Source: AC-49 sp963817035
Lineage (GTDB): Bacteria; Actinomycetota; Thermoleophilia; Solirubrobacterales; Solirubrobacteraceae
Direction of reading: 5' to 3'
Length of the DNA: 64,000 nt
Assembly (NCBI GenBank): GCA_963817035.1
Contig: CAWFMM010000003.1
Location: 682,001 to 746,000, forward strand
A program made the position numbers and the translations under genes. The notes beneath the pieces are model-generated. The model was not told where the DNA came from. It saw only the letters and a program-made list of their open reading frames with translations, and made no database searches. Below, piece after piece: positions 35,785-44,611 of this stretch (position 1 is the first letter of the stretch; each line of letters begins with the position of its first letter).

Positions 35785-36777
35785 GTGGGATACGACAACG
35801 CCCAGCGCACGCATGCCACCCGCTCACGGTCCAATCCAGGCGGGATGGACGTGCTCGAGGTCCTCGGCCCCGACGTGCTGCCGATCCGCGCGCGCAAGCC
35901 GCCGTGGTTCAAGGTCCCGCCGCCGGGCGGCCGACGCTACCGCGAGCTGACGCAGCTGATCCGCGACGAAAACCTGCACACGGTCTGCCAAGAGGCCGCC
36001 TGCCCGAACGTCGGCGAGTGCTGGGAGCGCGGCACGGCGACGTTCATGATCCTGGGCGACACGTGCACCCGGCGCTGCGGATTCTGCAACGTCAAGACCG
36101 GCAAGCCGACGTGGAACGACCCGCTCGAGCCCGCCCGCGTGGCGCGGACGATCGCCAAGATGGGACTGCGTCACGCGGTCATCACGAGCGTCGACCGCGA
36201 CGACATGCCCGACAAGGGCGCGCGGATCTGGGCCGCGGTGATCCGCCAGGTCCGCCGCCAGGCGCCGCTGTGCAAGGTCGAGGTGCTGACGCCGGACTTC
36301 CAGGGCCAGGAGATGCCGCTCGCCACCGTGCTGGCCGAGCGCCCCGACGTCTTCAACCACAACGTCGAGGTCGTCCCGCGGCTCTATCCGCTGGCGCGGC
36401 GCGGCTCGACCTGGCGGCGCTCGCTGCGGGTGCTGTCCAACGCACGCGAGATGACCGGCGGCTCGGTGGTCACGAAGTCCGGGCTGATGGTCGGCCTCGG
36501 CGAGACCCACGACGAGATGGTCGCCGCGTTCGGCGATCTGCGCGGGGCCGGGGTACAGGTGCTGACGGTCGGCCAGTACCTGCGCCCGACCGAGCGCCAC
36601 CTGCCCGTCGTGCGCTACTGGCATCCCGACGAGTTCAAGGCGCTGGAGGTCGCGGCGTACGAGCTCGGCTTCGACCACATCGCCGCCGGGCCGCTTGTGC
36701 GCTCGTCGTACCACGCCGACCAGCACGTCCCGCAGGACCAGCCGGGCAGCGGCCCGCTGGCCGCCGCCGCCGGCTGA
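35785..36777 (+). CDS. lipA: Lipoyl synthase LipA
   Basis: 330-residue radical-SAM enzyme that inserts two sulphurs into octanoyl-lipoyl domains. Auxiliary cluster CQEAACPNVGECW (CX4CX5C), radical-SAM CTRRCGFCNVKTG, VITSVDRDDMPDKGA, FNHNVEVVPRLYP and the closing RSSYHADQH serine motif are all present. GTG at 35785 sits 8 nt after TAGCCT, whose TAG is the lipB stop; an ATG at 35845 is possible. The first 20 residues are a poorly conserved extension. Confidence 0.96.
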   Translation: MGYDNAQRTHATRSRSNPGGMDVLEVLGPDVLPIRARKPPWFKVPPPGGRRYRELTQLIRDENLHTVCQEAACPNVGECWERGTATFMILGDTCTRRCGFCNVKTGKPTWNDPLEPARVARTIAKMGLRHAVITSVDRDDMPDKGARIWAAVIRQVRRQAPLCKVEVLTPDFQGQEMPLATVLAERPDVFNHNVEVVPRLYPLARRGSTWRRSLRVLSNAREMTGGSVVTKSGLMVGLGETHDEMVAAFGDLRGAGVQVLTVGQYLRPTERHLPVVRYWHPDEFKALEVAAYELGFDHIAAGPLVRSSYHADQHVPQDQPGSGPLAAAAG

Positions 36778-36804
36778 CGCGACGGACCGTAGGGTTGCGC
36801 GGGC

Positions 36805-37596
36805 GTGTTCCCGCTCAAGGACAACCTCCCCAACGGTCGCTTTCCCCTGATCACGATCACCCTGATCGTCGCGAACGTCATCGCCTACTTCCTCTGGCAG
36901 AAGGGCGGGATCACCCTCGGCGATCCGAGCTCGAACCACTACCTGCTCAACCTGATCAGGTTCGGCGCGATCCCCAGGGAGATCGCCCACCCGGGCACGC
37001 ACTGCGCCTACGCGATCGTCTCGGAGGGCGTCGGCCAGCGGTCGGTCGACGCCAACGACATCGTCTGCAGCGGCGCGCGCTACCCGCTCAGCCAGCCCGC
37101 GACGTGGATCACGCCGTTCAGCTCGATGTTCATGCACGGGGGGCTGCTGCACCTCGGCGGCAACATGCTCTTCCTGTGGATCTTCGGCGCGAACGTCGAG
37201 AACGCGCTGGGGCGTATCCGCTTCCCGATCTTCTACGTCGTCGGGGGGCTCGCCGCGGTCGCGCTGCAGGTCGCCGTCGACCCGAGCTCGACGAGCCCGA
37301 CGATCGGCGCGTCAGGAGCGATCGCCGCGGTGCTGGCCGGCTACCTCGTCCTCTTCCCGCGCGCCCGCGTGCTCACGGCGATCTTCCTGATCTTCTTCTT
37401 CACGCTGCTCGAGATCCCGGCGATCGCGTTCCTCGGCATCTGGATCGCCGAGCAGATCGTGTTCGGGCTCGCCGGCCTGACGAGCCCGTCGAGCGGCGGT
37501 GTCGCCTACTTCGCCCACATCGGCGGCTTCGCGTTCGGCTTGCTGGCGATCCGGCTGTTCGCGTGGCGGCGTGGTGGGCGGGGTGAAATCGCGTGA
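36805..37596 (+). CDS. Rhomboid-family intramembrane serine protease
   Basis: 263-residue polytopic protein. N-terminal FPLKDNLPNGRFPLITITLI, HGGLLHLGGNMLFLWIFG (conserved loop with His and Asn), catalytic serine in TIGASGAIAAVLAGYLV and catalytic histidine in YFAHIGGFAFGLLAIR. A 60-residue loop with two cysteines lies after the first helix. GTG start; TAGGGT ends 9 nt before it. Its stop overlaps the next start (GTGA), so it is co-translated with a D,D-carboxypeptidase. Substrates unknown. Confidence 0.93.
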   Translation: MFPLKDNLPNGRFPLITITLIVANVIAYFLWQKGGITLGDPSSNHYLLNLIRFGAIPREIAHPGTHCAYAIVSEGVGQRSVDANDIVCSGARYPLSQPATWITPFSSMFMHGGLLHLGGNMLFLWIFGANVENALGRIRFPIFYVVGGLAAVALQVAVDPSSTSPTIGASGAIAAVLAGYLVLFPRARVLTAIFLIFFFTLLEIPAIAFLGIWIAEQIVFGLAGLTSPSSGGVAYFAHIGGFAFGLLAIRLFAWRRGGRGEIA

Positions 37597-38537
37597 TCCG
37601 TCGGGCCGCACTGACGTTGATCGCCGGCGCCCTGCTCGCCGGTTGCGGCACCCACAGCGCCACGACGACGAAGACCACACCACCGCCGACCGCCGCCGGC
37701 CTGCAGGCGATCAACGGGCCGACCCCGCCGGCCGCCATCGGCCCACTGCCGCTCGCGGTCACGCTCGCGACCAAGCCGACGCCGGTGCACCCGAAGTTCA
37801 CGACGATGCCGCGCGGCGGCCTGCTCTTCGACCTCGACACCGGCACGGTGCTGTGGCAGCACAACCCCCGCCGTGTCCTGCCGATCGCCTCGCTGACCAA
37901 GATGATGACCGCGCTGCTCGTCGTCGAGCGCCTCCCGCCGCCGGCGCGGGTGAAGATCACCCGCCAGGCCCGCCACGCGACCGGCTCCAAGGTCGGCCTG
38001 CTGCCGTTCGGCCTGCACATCCGCCTCGAGACGATGCTCTACGGGCTGCTGCTGCCGTCGGGCAACGACGTCGCGATCGCCCTGGCCCAGCGGGTGTCGG
38101 GCACCCAGCGCCGGTTCATCAGGGAGATGAACGACCGCGCGCGCCAGCTCAACCTCTCGTGCACCCACTTCACCTCGCCCAGCGGGATCATCGACAAGGG
38201 CAACCACTCGTGCGCCGTCGATCTCGCCGCGCTGGCCCGCGCGGTGCTGGACGAGCCGCGGCTGGCCAAGATCGTCTCGACGGCTCAGATCGTCCTTCCG
38301 TTCCCGATCAAGGGCGGCAAGCTCTACCTGTTCAACAACAACCCGCTCCTGAAGGCGGGCTACCCCGGCACGCTGGGGATCAAGACCGGCCTGACCGACG
38401 CCGCCGGGCACAGCTTCGTCGGCGCCGCGCAGCGCAACGGCCACCGGCTCGGTGTCGTCCTGCTGCACTCGCCGAACATCGGCAAGCAGGCGCGGGTGCT
38501 GCTCAACCGCGGGTTCGCGGTTTTGGGACAACGCTGA
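37593..38537 (+). CDS. D-alanyl-D-alanine carboxypeptidase, lipoprotein
   Basis: 314 residues. Lipoprotein signal ending GALLAGCG, a Thr/Pro linker, then a penicillin-binding transpeptidase/carboxypeptidase (peptidase S11) domain: ASLTKMMTALLVVE (SxxK with nucleophile Ser), LLLPSGNDVAIALA (SGN) and GIKTGLTDAAGHSF (KTG). Trims the terminal D-Ala from peptidoglycan stem peptides at the outer membrane face. Coupled to the rhomboid gene by a 4-nt overlap. No C-terminal membrane anchor, so the lipid anchor replaces it. Confidence 0.93.
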   Translation: MIRRAALTLIAGALLAGCGTHSATTTKTTPPPTAAGLQAINGPTPPAAIGPLPLAVTLATKPTPVHPKFTTMPRGGLLFDLDTGTVLWQHNPRRVLPIASLTKMMTALLVVERLPPPARVKITRQARHATGSKVGLLPFGLHIRLETMLYGLLLPSGNDVAIALAQRVSGTQRRFIREMNDRARQLNLSCTHFTSPSGIIDKGNHSCAVDLAALARAVLDEPRLAKIVSTAQIVLPFPIKGGKLYLFNNNPLLKAGYPGTLGIKTGLTDAAGHSFVGAAQRNGHRLGVVLLHSPNIGKQARVLLNRGFAVLGQR

Positions 38538-38555
38538 CGCCTGCGTCACGAAAGC

Positions 38556-38586
38556 TATAGTCAGAGGCCGAACCGACTGGCCAGTC
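38556..38586 (+). promoter_or_regulatory. TATAGT -10 and GACTGGCCAGTC operator of the acyl-CoA dehydrogenase genes
   Basis: TATAGT (38556-38561) is a good -10 box. GACTGGCCAGTC (38575-38586) is a perfect 12-bp palindrome just after the expected transcription start, followed by AAGGAG and the GTG at 38602. Position and shape are those of a TetR-family operator (FadR/KstR-like), as is common for fatty acid or steroid degradation genes. The regulator is not in this window. Confidence 0.6.
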
Positions 38587-38601
38587 AGCCAAGGAGCTTC
38601 C

Positions 38602-39822
38602 GTGGATCTCGACGACACCCCAGAACAGGCCGAATACCGACAACGCGTGCGCGAGTGGCTGGATGAACACAAGGCGCAGGCGCCTCCCCTCGGCACCACT
38701 CGGGGCACGCCCGAGGAGGATGCGGCGCAGCTCGCGGCCCGTCGCACGTGGCAGGGCCGGCTCGCCGAGGGCGGCCTCGCGGGCGTGACGTGGCCCAAGG
38801 AATTCGGCGGCCAGGGCCTCGGCCCGATCGAGGCGGTCACGGTCAACCAGGAGATCGCCGCAGCCAACGTGCCCGGCATCCTCGACGTGATCGGCATCGG
38901 CATGCTCGGCCCGACGATCATCGCCCACGGCACCGAGGAGCAGAAGACGCGCTATCTCGGCCCGATGCTCCACGGCGACGAGGTCTGGTGTCAGATGTTC
39001 TCCGAGCCCGCCGCGGGCTCCGACCTGGCCGGCATCCAGTCGCGCTGCGTCCAGCAGGACGACGGCACCTGGATCCTCAACGGCCAGAAGGTGTGGACGA
39101 CCAACGCGCAGTTCGCGTCGTTCGGGCTGCTGCTCGCGCGCACCGACCCGGGCGTGACCAAGCACAAGGGCCTGACGATGTTCATCGTGCCGATGGACGC
39201 CGAGGGCGTCACGGTGCGCGGGCTGCGCCAGATCTCCGGCGAGGCCGAGTTCAACGAGGTCTTCTTCGACGACGTGCGCCTCGACGCCGACGCGAGCGTC
39301 GGCCCGATCAACGGCGGCTGGGGCACGGCCCTGACGACGCTGATGTTCGAGCGCCTCACGATCGGCTCGGGCTCAGGCTACCGCGAAAGCGACTTCGCCG
39401 ACACGATCGCCGCCGATGCGTATGCGCGGCGCGATCCCGACGTGCGCCAGCGCCTCGGGCGCCTGGCCGCGGACCTGATCTCGATCCGGTTCACGAGCTA
39501 CCGGACGCTGACGATGCTCCAGAAGGGCCAGATTCCCGGCCCCGAGTCGGGTCTGGCGAAGATCACGATCGTCAACTCGGCGATCTCGGCCGGCGATCTG
39601 ATCGCCGACGTCGTCGGCCCCGACGCCCTGGCGCAGGACAGCCGCTTCGCGTACATGATCTCGTTCCTGCCCGGGCTGAAGTCCGCGGGCGGGACCGACG
39701 AGATCCTGCGCAACACGGTCGGCGAGCGCGTCCTCGGACTGCCGCCCGAGCCGCGACTGGACAAGGGGCTGCCGTTCAACGAACTGCGGGCCAAGGAGCG
39801 CGAGGCGGTCGCTTCCAAATGA
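38602..39822 (+). CDS. Acyl-CoA dehydrogenase, first subunit
   Basis: 406 residues. FAD enzyme that makes the 2,3-enoyl-CoA. Seen: AGVTWPKEFGGQGLGPIEAV, the family signature FSEPAAGSDLAGIQSR, LNGQKVWTTNAQFASFGLLL, FFDDVRLDADASVGPINGGW and SAGGTDEILRNTVGERVLGL near the end. GTG start with AAGGAG upstream. Overlaps the second dehydrogenase gene by 4 nt. Such pairs in actinobacteria form heterotetramers acting on bulky acyl-CoAs (steroid side chains), so a two-subunit enzyme is inferred. Confidence 0.9.
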   Translation: MDLDDTPEQAEYRQRVREWLDEHKAQAPPLGTTRGTPEEDAAQLAARRTWQGRLAEGGLAGVTWPKEFGGQGLGPIEAVTVNQEIAAANVPGILDVIGIGMLGPTIIAHGTEEQKTRYLGPMLHGDEVWCQMFSEPAAGSDLAGIQSRCVQQDDGTWILNGQKVWTTNAQFASFGLLLARTDPGVTKHKGLTMFIVPMDAEGVTVRGLRQISGEAEFNEVFFDDVRLDADASVGPINGGWGTALTTLMFERLTIGSGSGYRESDFADTIAADAYARRDPDVRQRLGRLAADLISIRFTSYRTLTMLQKGQIPGPESGLAKITIVNSAISAGDLIADVVGPDALAQDSRFAYMISFLPGLKSAGGTDEILRNTVGERVLGLPPEPRLDKGLPFNELRAKEREAVASK

Positions 39823-40940
39823 ACGTTGCACTCTCAGACGAACAGGAATTCCTGCGCGAGGCCGCCCGTGGCGCGCTCTCGCGCCATGACACCATCGCCG
39901 CGGCCCGTGCGGCCGGCGACGAGGGCCCGTCGGCGCTGCCCGACCTGTGGCCGATGGCCTGCGAGGCCGGCTGGCCCGGCCTGCTCGTCCGCGACGAGTC
40001 CGGCGGCGCCGGGCTGGGCGTGTTCGACGCGATGCTCGTGAGCCAGGAGGCTGGGCGCACGATCGCCGGCATCGGGCTGCTCGGCCATGTGCCGGCGTCG
40101 CTGCTGCTTGATCTCGGCGGCTACGCGCGCATCTCCGAGGTCGCCGGCGGTGAGCTGCGCGCCGCGTTCGCGGCCGCGATGCCGCCGAGCGACGTCGAGG
40201 AGCGCTGGACGACCGATCCGCACAGCGGCATGGAGCGCCCCGTGGCGCCATCGGTCGCGGCCGACGGCACGCTGTCGGGCGAGGTGTCGTGGGTTCCCGA
40301 CGCGCCCGGTGCCGGCGTGATCGTCGTTGTCGCCGTCGACGAGTCCGGAGCGCCGGTCGCGCTGGCCGTCGAGGGCGCCGAGGTCGAGGAGACCCGTCGC
40401 TATGACCCGACGCGCTCGCTGGGGCATGTCACGCTCGACGGCGTGACGGGCGTCCGTCTCGACGTCGACGCCGATGCGATCGCGCGGGCGTGGTACGTCG
40501 CGCAGGCACTGATCGCGGCTGAGTCGGTCGGCACGGTCGAGGCCGCGCTGGAGATGAGCGTCGCATACGCCAAGGAGCGCTTCACGTTCGGACGCGCGAT
40601 CGGCTCCTACCAGGCGATCAAGCACGCGCTCGTCGAGGTCCTGCGCCTGCTCGAGAACAGCCGCTCGCTGCTGCTCTACGCCGGCTGGGCCGGAGATCCC
40701 CACCCCACCCGCCCCGACGAGTTCGCCCTCGCCGCCAGCTCCGCGCGATCGGCAGCCGGCATCGCGCTCGACTACGCCGCGCGCGAGCTGATCGCCGTGC
40801 ACGGCGGCATCGGCGCGACATGGGAGCACGACGCGCCGTGGTTCTACCGCCGCGCCCAGCTCAGCCGCCGGCTGCTCGGCGGCACAGCCGCCGCGACCGA
40901 TCGCGTCGCGAGCGAGGTGCTGGCCGGCGCGACGATCTGA
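39819..40940 (+). CDS. Acyl-CoA dehydrogenase, second subunit
   Basis: 373 residues. Shares the fold but is more divergent: MNVALSDEQEFLREAARGAL at the N-terminus, PGLLVRDESGGAGLGVFDAM, then VAYAKERFTFGRAIGSYQAI and AVHGGIGATWEHDAPWFYRR. The beta-domain signature SEPxAGSD is lacking, as in the partner subunits of alpha2beta2 enzymes. ATGA overlap ensures equal expression with the first subunit. Which acyl-CoA it handles is open. Confidence 0.88.
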   Translation: MNVALSDEQEFLREAARGALSRHDTIAAARAAGDEGPSALPDLWPMACEAGWPGLLVRDESGGAGLGVFDAMLVSQEAGRTIAGIGLLGHVPASLLLDLGGYARISEVAGGELRAAFAAAMPPSDVEERWTTDPHSGMERPVAPSVAADGTLSGEVSWVPDAPGAGVIVVVAVDESGAPVALAVEGAEVEETRRYDPTRSLGHVTLDGVTGVRLDVDADAIARAWYVAQALIAAESVGTVEAALEMSVAYAKERFTFGRAIGSYQAIKHALVEVLRLLENSRSLLLYAGWAGDPHPTRPDEFALAASSARSAAGIALDYAARELIAVHGGIGATWEHDAPWFYRRAQLSRRLLGGTAAATDRVASEVLAGATI

Positions 40941-40982
40941 CGGAGAGAGACGCGGGGCGTCCTCGGGTAACGTGATCGGACC

Positions 40983-41010
40983 TGTCGAAATCGCTGGTTT
41001 CCGTTCGTCG
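40983..41010 (+). promoter_or_regulatory. Candidate ECF42-type promoter of the DGPF-sigma operon
   Basis: TGTCGA (40983-40988), 17 nt, then CGTCG (41006-41010), about 55 nt upstream of the DGPF gene. From memory, ECF42 sigma factors have been assigned -35 TGTCGA and a short CG-rich -10, so this fits self-control of the operon. A small dyad GCCACGG-CGA-CCGTGGC (41023-41039) lies between promoter and start. Confidence 0.55.
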
Positions 41011-41064
41011 TAGAGATGGACAGCCACGGCGACCGTGGCGCACAACGATCATCAGGAGGCTTCG

Positions 41065-41454
41065 ATGCCCCAGTACGCACTGCTTCTCTACAACCCCGTC
41101 GACGACCCCCGTTCCCCCGAGGAGATGGGGGCCGAGCTGCCCAAGTGGGGCGCCTACACCCAGGGCCTGCACGACGCCGGACTGTTCGTCGCCGGCGAGC
41201 CGCTGCAGGGCCTCGACTCGGCGACGACCGTGCGCGTGCGCAACGGCGAGACCCAGATCACCGACGGTCCGTTCGCCGAGACCAAGGAGTACATCAACGG
41301 CTTCTACCTGATCGATGCGCCCGATCTCGACACGGCGCTGGCGCAGGCCGCCAAGGTGCCACTCGTCGGCCGTGGCAGCGTCGAGGTCCGTCCGGTGATG
41401 GACTACGCGCGCCCGGCCGCGACGAACGGCGATCAGGCGACCGCCAACGCATGA
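41065..41454 (+). CDS. DGPF/YCII-domain protein, partner of ECF42 sigma factor
   Basis: 129 residues, one ferredoxin-like YCII domain: MPQYALLLYNPVDDP, WGAYTQGLHDAGLFVAGEPL and the signature ITDGPFAETKEYINGFYLID. Start is the ATG at 41065 with AGGAGG 8 nt before; a start ten codons upstream is rejected. Its stop overlaps the sigma factor ATG by 4 nt. DGPF proteins are the constant neighbours of ECF42 sigma factors; their role (dimeric partner or small-molecule enzyme) is not settled. Confidence 0.92.
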   Translation: MPQYALLLYNPVDDPRSPEEMGAELPKWGAYTQGLHDAGLFVAGEPLQGLDSATTVRVRNGETQITDGPFAETKEYINGFYLIDAPDLDTALAQAAKVPLVGRGSVEVRPVMDYARPAATNGDQATANA

Positions 41455-42725
41455 GCGACGGCGGCATGCGGCGGTCGGAGAAGAACGATCCGGTCGCCGC
41501 CGCCGCCGAGCGGGCGTTCCGCGACGAGGGGCCGAAGGTCCTGGCGACGCTGATCCGCCACGTCGGCGACTTCCAGCTCGCCGAGGACGCCGTGCAGGAC
41601 GCGTTCGCCGCGGCGGTATCGACATGGCCTCGCGACGGGGTGCCGGCCAACCCGGCGGCGTGGATCACCGTGACCGCGCGGCGCCGGGCGATCGACCGCC
41701 TGCGCCGCGACCGCACGCTCGCCGACCGCGTGACGAGGCTGCGCGAGCTGACCGAGAGCGTGACCGTGGACGACGACCCGACCGACACCTCCGCCCTGAC
41801 CGACGATCGCCTCGCGCTGATCTTCACCTGCTGTCATCCGGCGCTGGCGCCGCAGGCCCGGGTTGCGTTGACGCTGCGGATGCTCGGCGGGCTGACGACC
41901 GGCGAGATCGCGCGGGCGTTTCTCGTGAGCGAGACGACGATGGCCCAGCGCCTCGTGCGTGCGAAGCGCAAGATCGCCGACGCGTCGATCCCCTACCGCG
42001 TGCCGCCCGACGAGGCGCTGCCTGAGCGCCGCGACGGGGTGCTCGCGGTTCTCTACCTGATCTTCAACGAGGGCTACGGGGCGAGCGAAGGCGACCGGCT
42101 CGTCCGCGGCGAGCTGTGCAGCGAGGCGATCCGCCTCGGCCGGCTGCTCGTCGGACTGATGGGCGACGACGCCGAGACCCACGGCCTGCTCGCGCTGATG
42201 CTGATCCACGACGCGCGGCGCGCGGCGCGGGTCGATGACCGCGGGCACGCGGTGGCGCCCGACGAGCAGGATCGCTCGCTGTGGGACCAGGGCCGAATCC
42301 GCGAGGGCCACGCGGAGCTGCGAAGCGCCTTTGCCCACGGGTCGGCCGGGCCGTACACGTTGCAGGCCGCGATCGCTTCACTGCACGTGATCGCGCCAAC
42401 CCCGCAGGCGATCGACTGGCCGCAGATCGCCGAGCTCTACGGGATGCTCGCGACGCTGGCGCCCTCGGGCGTGGTCGAGGTCAACCGCGCGTTCGCACTG
42501 GCGCAGGCATTCGGGCCGCAGGCCGGGTTGGAGCATCTGGCGCCGCTGCTGCACGACGCCACGCTGGCCGAGTACCAGCCGCTGCACGCCGCCCACGCCG
42601 AGTTGCTGCGCCGCGCCGGGGACGCCGAGGGCGCCGACGCAGCGTTCGCGCGGGCGATCGCGCTGACCGCGAACGCGGTGCAACGGGCGGGGTTGGAGCG
42701 CCGGCGGGCGACGCTGAGCGGGTAG
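41451..42725 (+). CDS. ECF42-family RNA polymerase sigma factor with long C-terminal extension
   Basis: 424 residues; typical ECF sigma factors have about 200. Region 2 (FQLAEDAVQDAFAAAVSTWP, WITVTARRRAIDRLRRDRTL) and region 4 (LRMLGGLTTGEIARAFLVSE then TTMAQRLVRAKRKI) occupy the first 190. The remaining 230, with VLYLIFNEGYGASEGDRLVR, GLLALMLIHDARRAARVDD and a helical TPR-like end, is the extension that defines ECF42. No anti-sigma factor is adjacent, as expected for this group, whose activity is thought to depend on the extension. Coupled to the DGPF gene. Confidence 0.93.
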   Translation: MSDGGMRRSEKNDPVAAAAERAFRDEGPKVLATLIRHVGDFQLAEDAVQDAFAAAVSTWPRDGVPANPAAWITVTARRRAIDRLRRDRTLADRVTRLRELTESVTVDDDPTDTSALTDDRLALIFTCCHPALAPQARVALTLRMLGGLTTGEIARAFLVSETTMAQRLVRAKRKIADASIPYRVPPDEALPERRDGVLAVLYLIFNEGYGASEGDRLVRGELCSEAIRLGRLLVGLMGDDAETHGLLALMLIHDARRAARVDDRGHAVAPDEQDRSLWDQGRIREGHAELRSAFAHGSAGPYTLQAAIASLHVIAPTPQAIDWPQIAELYGMLATLAPSGVVEVNRAFALAQAFGPQAGLEHLAPLLHDATLAEYQPLHAAHAELLRRAGDAEGADAAFARAIALTANAVQRAGLERRRATLSG

Positions 42726-42774
42726 CCGACGGTCGGTCCGCGACGACGTCGTGATGTTCTCGCTGGTCGTAGAC

Positions 42775-42846
42775 AAGGGGTCAGACCCCTTGCGAGCGAC
42801 ACACGCAGAAAATCTCAGTTCATGCGCATCAAGGGGTCTGACCCCT
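42775..42846. repeat. Inverted pair of REP-like palindromes (copies 2 and 3)
   Basis: AAGGGGTCAGACCCCTT at 42775-42791 is the reverse complement of copy 1 at 3260; AAGGGGTCTGACCCCT at 42831-42846 is in the direct orientation. They face each other across 39 nt, the arrangement of a bacterial interspersed mosaic element, in the gap between the convergent sigma factor and cyclase genes. Each palindrome, or the pair, could fold into a hairpin and act as a bidirectional terminator. No REP-associated transposase gene is in the window. Confidence 0.75.
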
Positions 42847-42868
42847 ATCGCGGACCCCTATCGCGCGG

Positions 42869-44611
42869 TCAGCCCGACGCCGGCGCCCAGACCTTCACCG
42901 GCGCCCGCGCGCCGCGGACGTCGAGGTCGCCGACCTCCTGGAAGCCGTCGACGCCTGAGCCGAGCAGGGCGTGGGTGGTGTCGGCGATGTAGATCTGGTG
43001 CGGCGTTCCCTTGGTCATCGACTCGAGGCGAGCGGCGGTGTTGGCGGTCATGCCAACGACGGTGTACTCCATGCGCTCCTCCGAGCCGACGTTGCCGGCC
43101 ATGACGACGCCCGAGCAGACGCCGACGCCGATCTGCAGGTCATCGCCGATCTCGGCCGTGCGCACCCACTCGTTGACCGCGTCGAGCTTCGGGCCGGCCA
43201 TCTCGTACGCGGCGCTGACCGCGCGCCGGGCGTGGTCGGGCTGCTCGAGCGGGGCGCCGAAGACGGCCATCAGCCCGTCGCCACGGAAACCGGCCAGCGT
43301 GCCGCCCTCGGCGAGGATCGCCTCGGTCATCGCGGTCAGATAGCGATTGACGACCTCGATCCCGCGGCTCGCCCCGAGCGTCTCGACCAGCGGCGTCGAG
43401 CCACGCAGGTCGCAGAACAGGACCGTGACCTCGACGAGCGTCCCGCCGAGGCGCACGCCGTCCTGCGATTGGGCGAGGACCTGGTCGACCACCGCGGCGG
43501 GGACAAAGCGGGCGAAGAGCGTGCGCGTGCGCTCGCGGTCCAGCGCGGCGAAGACGGCCGTGATCGCCACCGCGCCGATCGTGCCGAGAACGAGCGCGAG
43601 CAACGGCGCGGCGATCGGCACGATGTGGCCGTTGTCGAACGCGATCTGCGCAGCGATCGCGAAGGCGACACCCACACCCAAGGCGCCGAGTGCGGCTGCG
43701 AGCGCACCGAAGCGCCACGCGATGAGCGGTGCGGACATGCCGAGAGCGATGGTGAGCAGGACCGTCAGTAGGTCGCCCGTCGAGCGCAGCGGCACTCCGT
43801 CAAGCAGCGTCTGAATCTTGGTCGCCTGGATCTCGGGTCCGGCCATGGCGGGGGACGTCGGGGTCGCCTGGATGTCCTTGAGCACCGTGTCGGTCGCACC
43901 CACGACCACGACCTTCCCGCGCAGAGCATCGGCATGGCGGCCCCGCAGGACGCTGATGAACGAGTACGTCGGCACCGTGCGGTTCGGTCCGAGGTAGTTG
44001 ATCCAGGCGCCGCGCCCAGCGAATTCGGCACGCGAGACGGGATGACCCGCAGCCCGTGCGGCGAGGACCGCGAAGTCAGGGAGGCCGACCGTCGCGTAGC
44101 GGAACCGCCGAAGGACGCCGTCGGGATCGAGATCGGTGCCATCGTCACCGACGCGCGCGCCCGGGATCTTCGTACCACCGAACACGTTGGTCGCTCCGCG
44201 GTGGCCCGGGCGGACGTCCGGCGCGTTGGTCACGAGCACCACCCGGTGAGCGTCGAACACCGTCTGCATCAGCCTGCTGTCGACCGCTGGATCGCCTGGC
44301 TCGGTGAACTGCACGTCGTACGCGATTACTCGCGCGCCATCGGCGACGAGGCGCTTGATGAGTTGCGAGTGGAGGTCGCGGGAAAACGGAAACTGCACCT
44401 TGAGGCTGCTCAACGTTGCCGCATCGATCCCGACCACGGCGACGTCACGCGGGGTCGCCTGCGTTCCGCGGATCGAGAAGCGCGCGTCAACGCTCGATCG
44501 CTCGGCGCCGTTGACAGCTCCGGTTGCCCAGGCGATCAGAGACAGGCCGATCGCCACCGCACCGGCGAGGACCAACGCGGTACCCAAGCCACGGCGCGAG
44601 ACGCGGCGCAT
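42869..44611 (-). CDS. CHASE2-domain class III adenylate cyclase
   Basis: 580 residues. One N-terminal membrane helix (ALVLAGAVAIGLSLIAWATG), an extracytoplasmic CHASE2 sensor (about 35-275, with VAVVGIDAATLSSLKVQFPF and GKVVVVGATDTVLKDIQATP), three more helices (about 285-360) and a cyclase domain (about 385-565). Catalytic features: VTVLFCDLRGSTPLVETL (metal Asp), LAGFRGDGLMAVFG (second Asp) and GNVGSEERMEYTVVGMTANT with NTAARLE. Translated directly after the FecR-like gene with no gap and in one operon with a Crp gene. Expected product is cAMP in response to an envelope signal. Confidence 0.93.
   Translation of the reverse strand: MRRVSRRGLGTALVLAGAVAIGLSLIAWATGAVNGAERSSVDARFSIRGTQATPRDVAVVGIDAATLSSLKVQFPFSRDLHSQLIKRLVADGARVIAYDVQFTEPGDPAVDSRLMQTVFDAHRVVLVTNAPDVRPGHRGATNVFGGTKIPGARVGDDGTDLDPDGVLRRFRYATVGLPDFAVLAARAAGHPVSRAEFAGRGAWINYLGPNRTVPTYSFISVLRGRHADALRGKVVVVGATDTVLKDIQATPTSPAMAGPEIQATKIQTLLDGVPLRSTGDLLTVLLTIALGMSAPLIAWRFGALAAALGALGVGVAFAIAAQIAFDNGHIVPIAAPLLALVLGTIGAVAITAVFAALDRERTRTLFARFVPAAVVDQVLAQSQDGVRLGGTLVEVTVLFCDLRGSTPLVETLGASRGIEVVNRYLTAMTEAILAEGGTLAGFRGDGLMAVFGAPLEQPDHARRAVSAAYEMAGPKLDAVNEWVRTAEIGDDLQIGVGVCSGVVMAGNVGSEERMEYTVVGMTANTAARLESMTKGTPHQIYIADTTHALLGSGVDGFQEVGDLDVRGARAPVKVWAPASG

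Noticed and set aside
42726..42868. Intrinsic terminators only, for the convergent genes
   Set aside because: The exact 17-mer recurs at 3260, so repeat identity explains the palindromes better, although terminator function remains possible.
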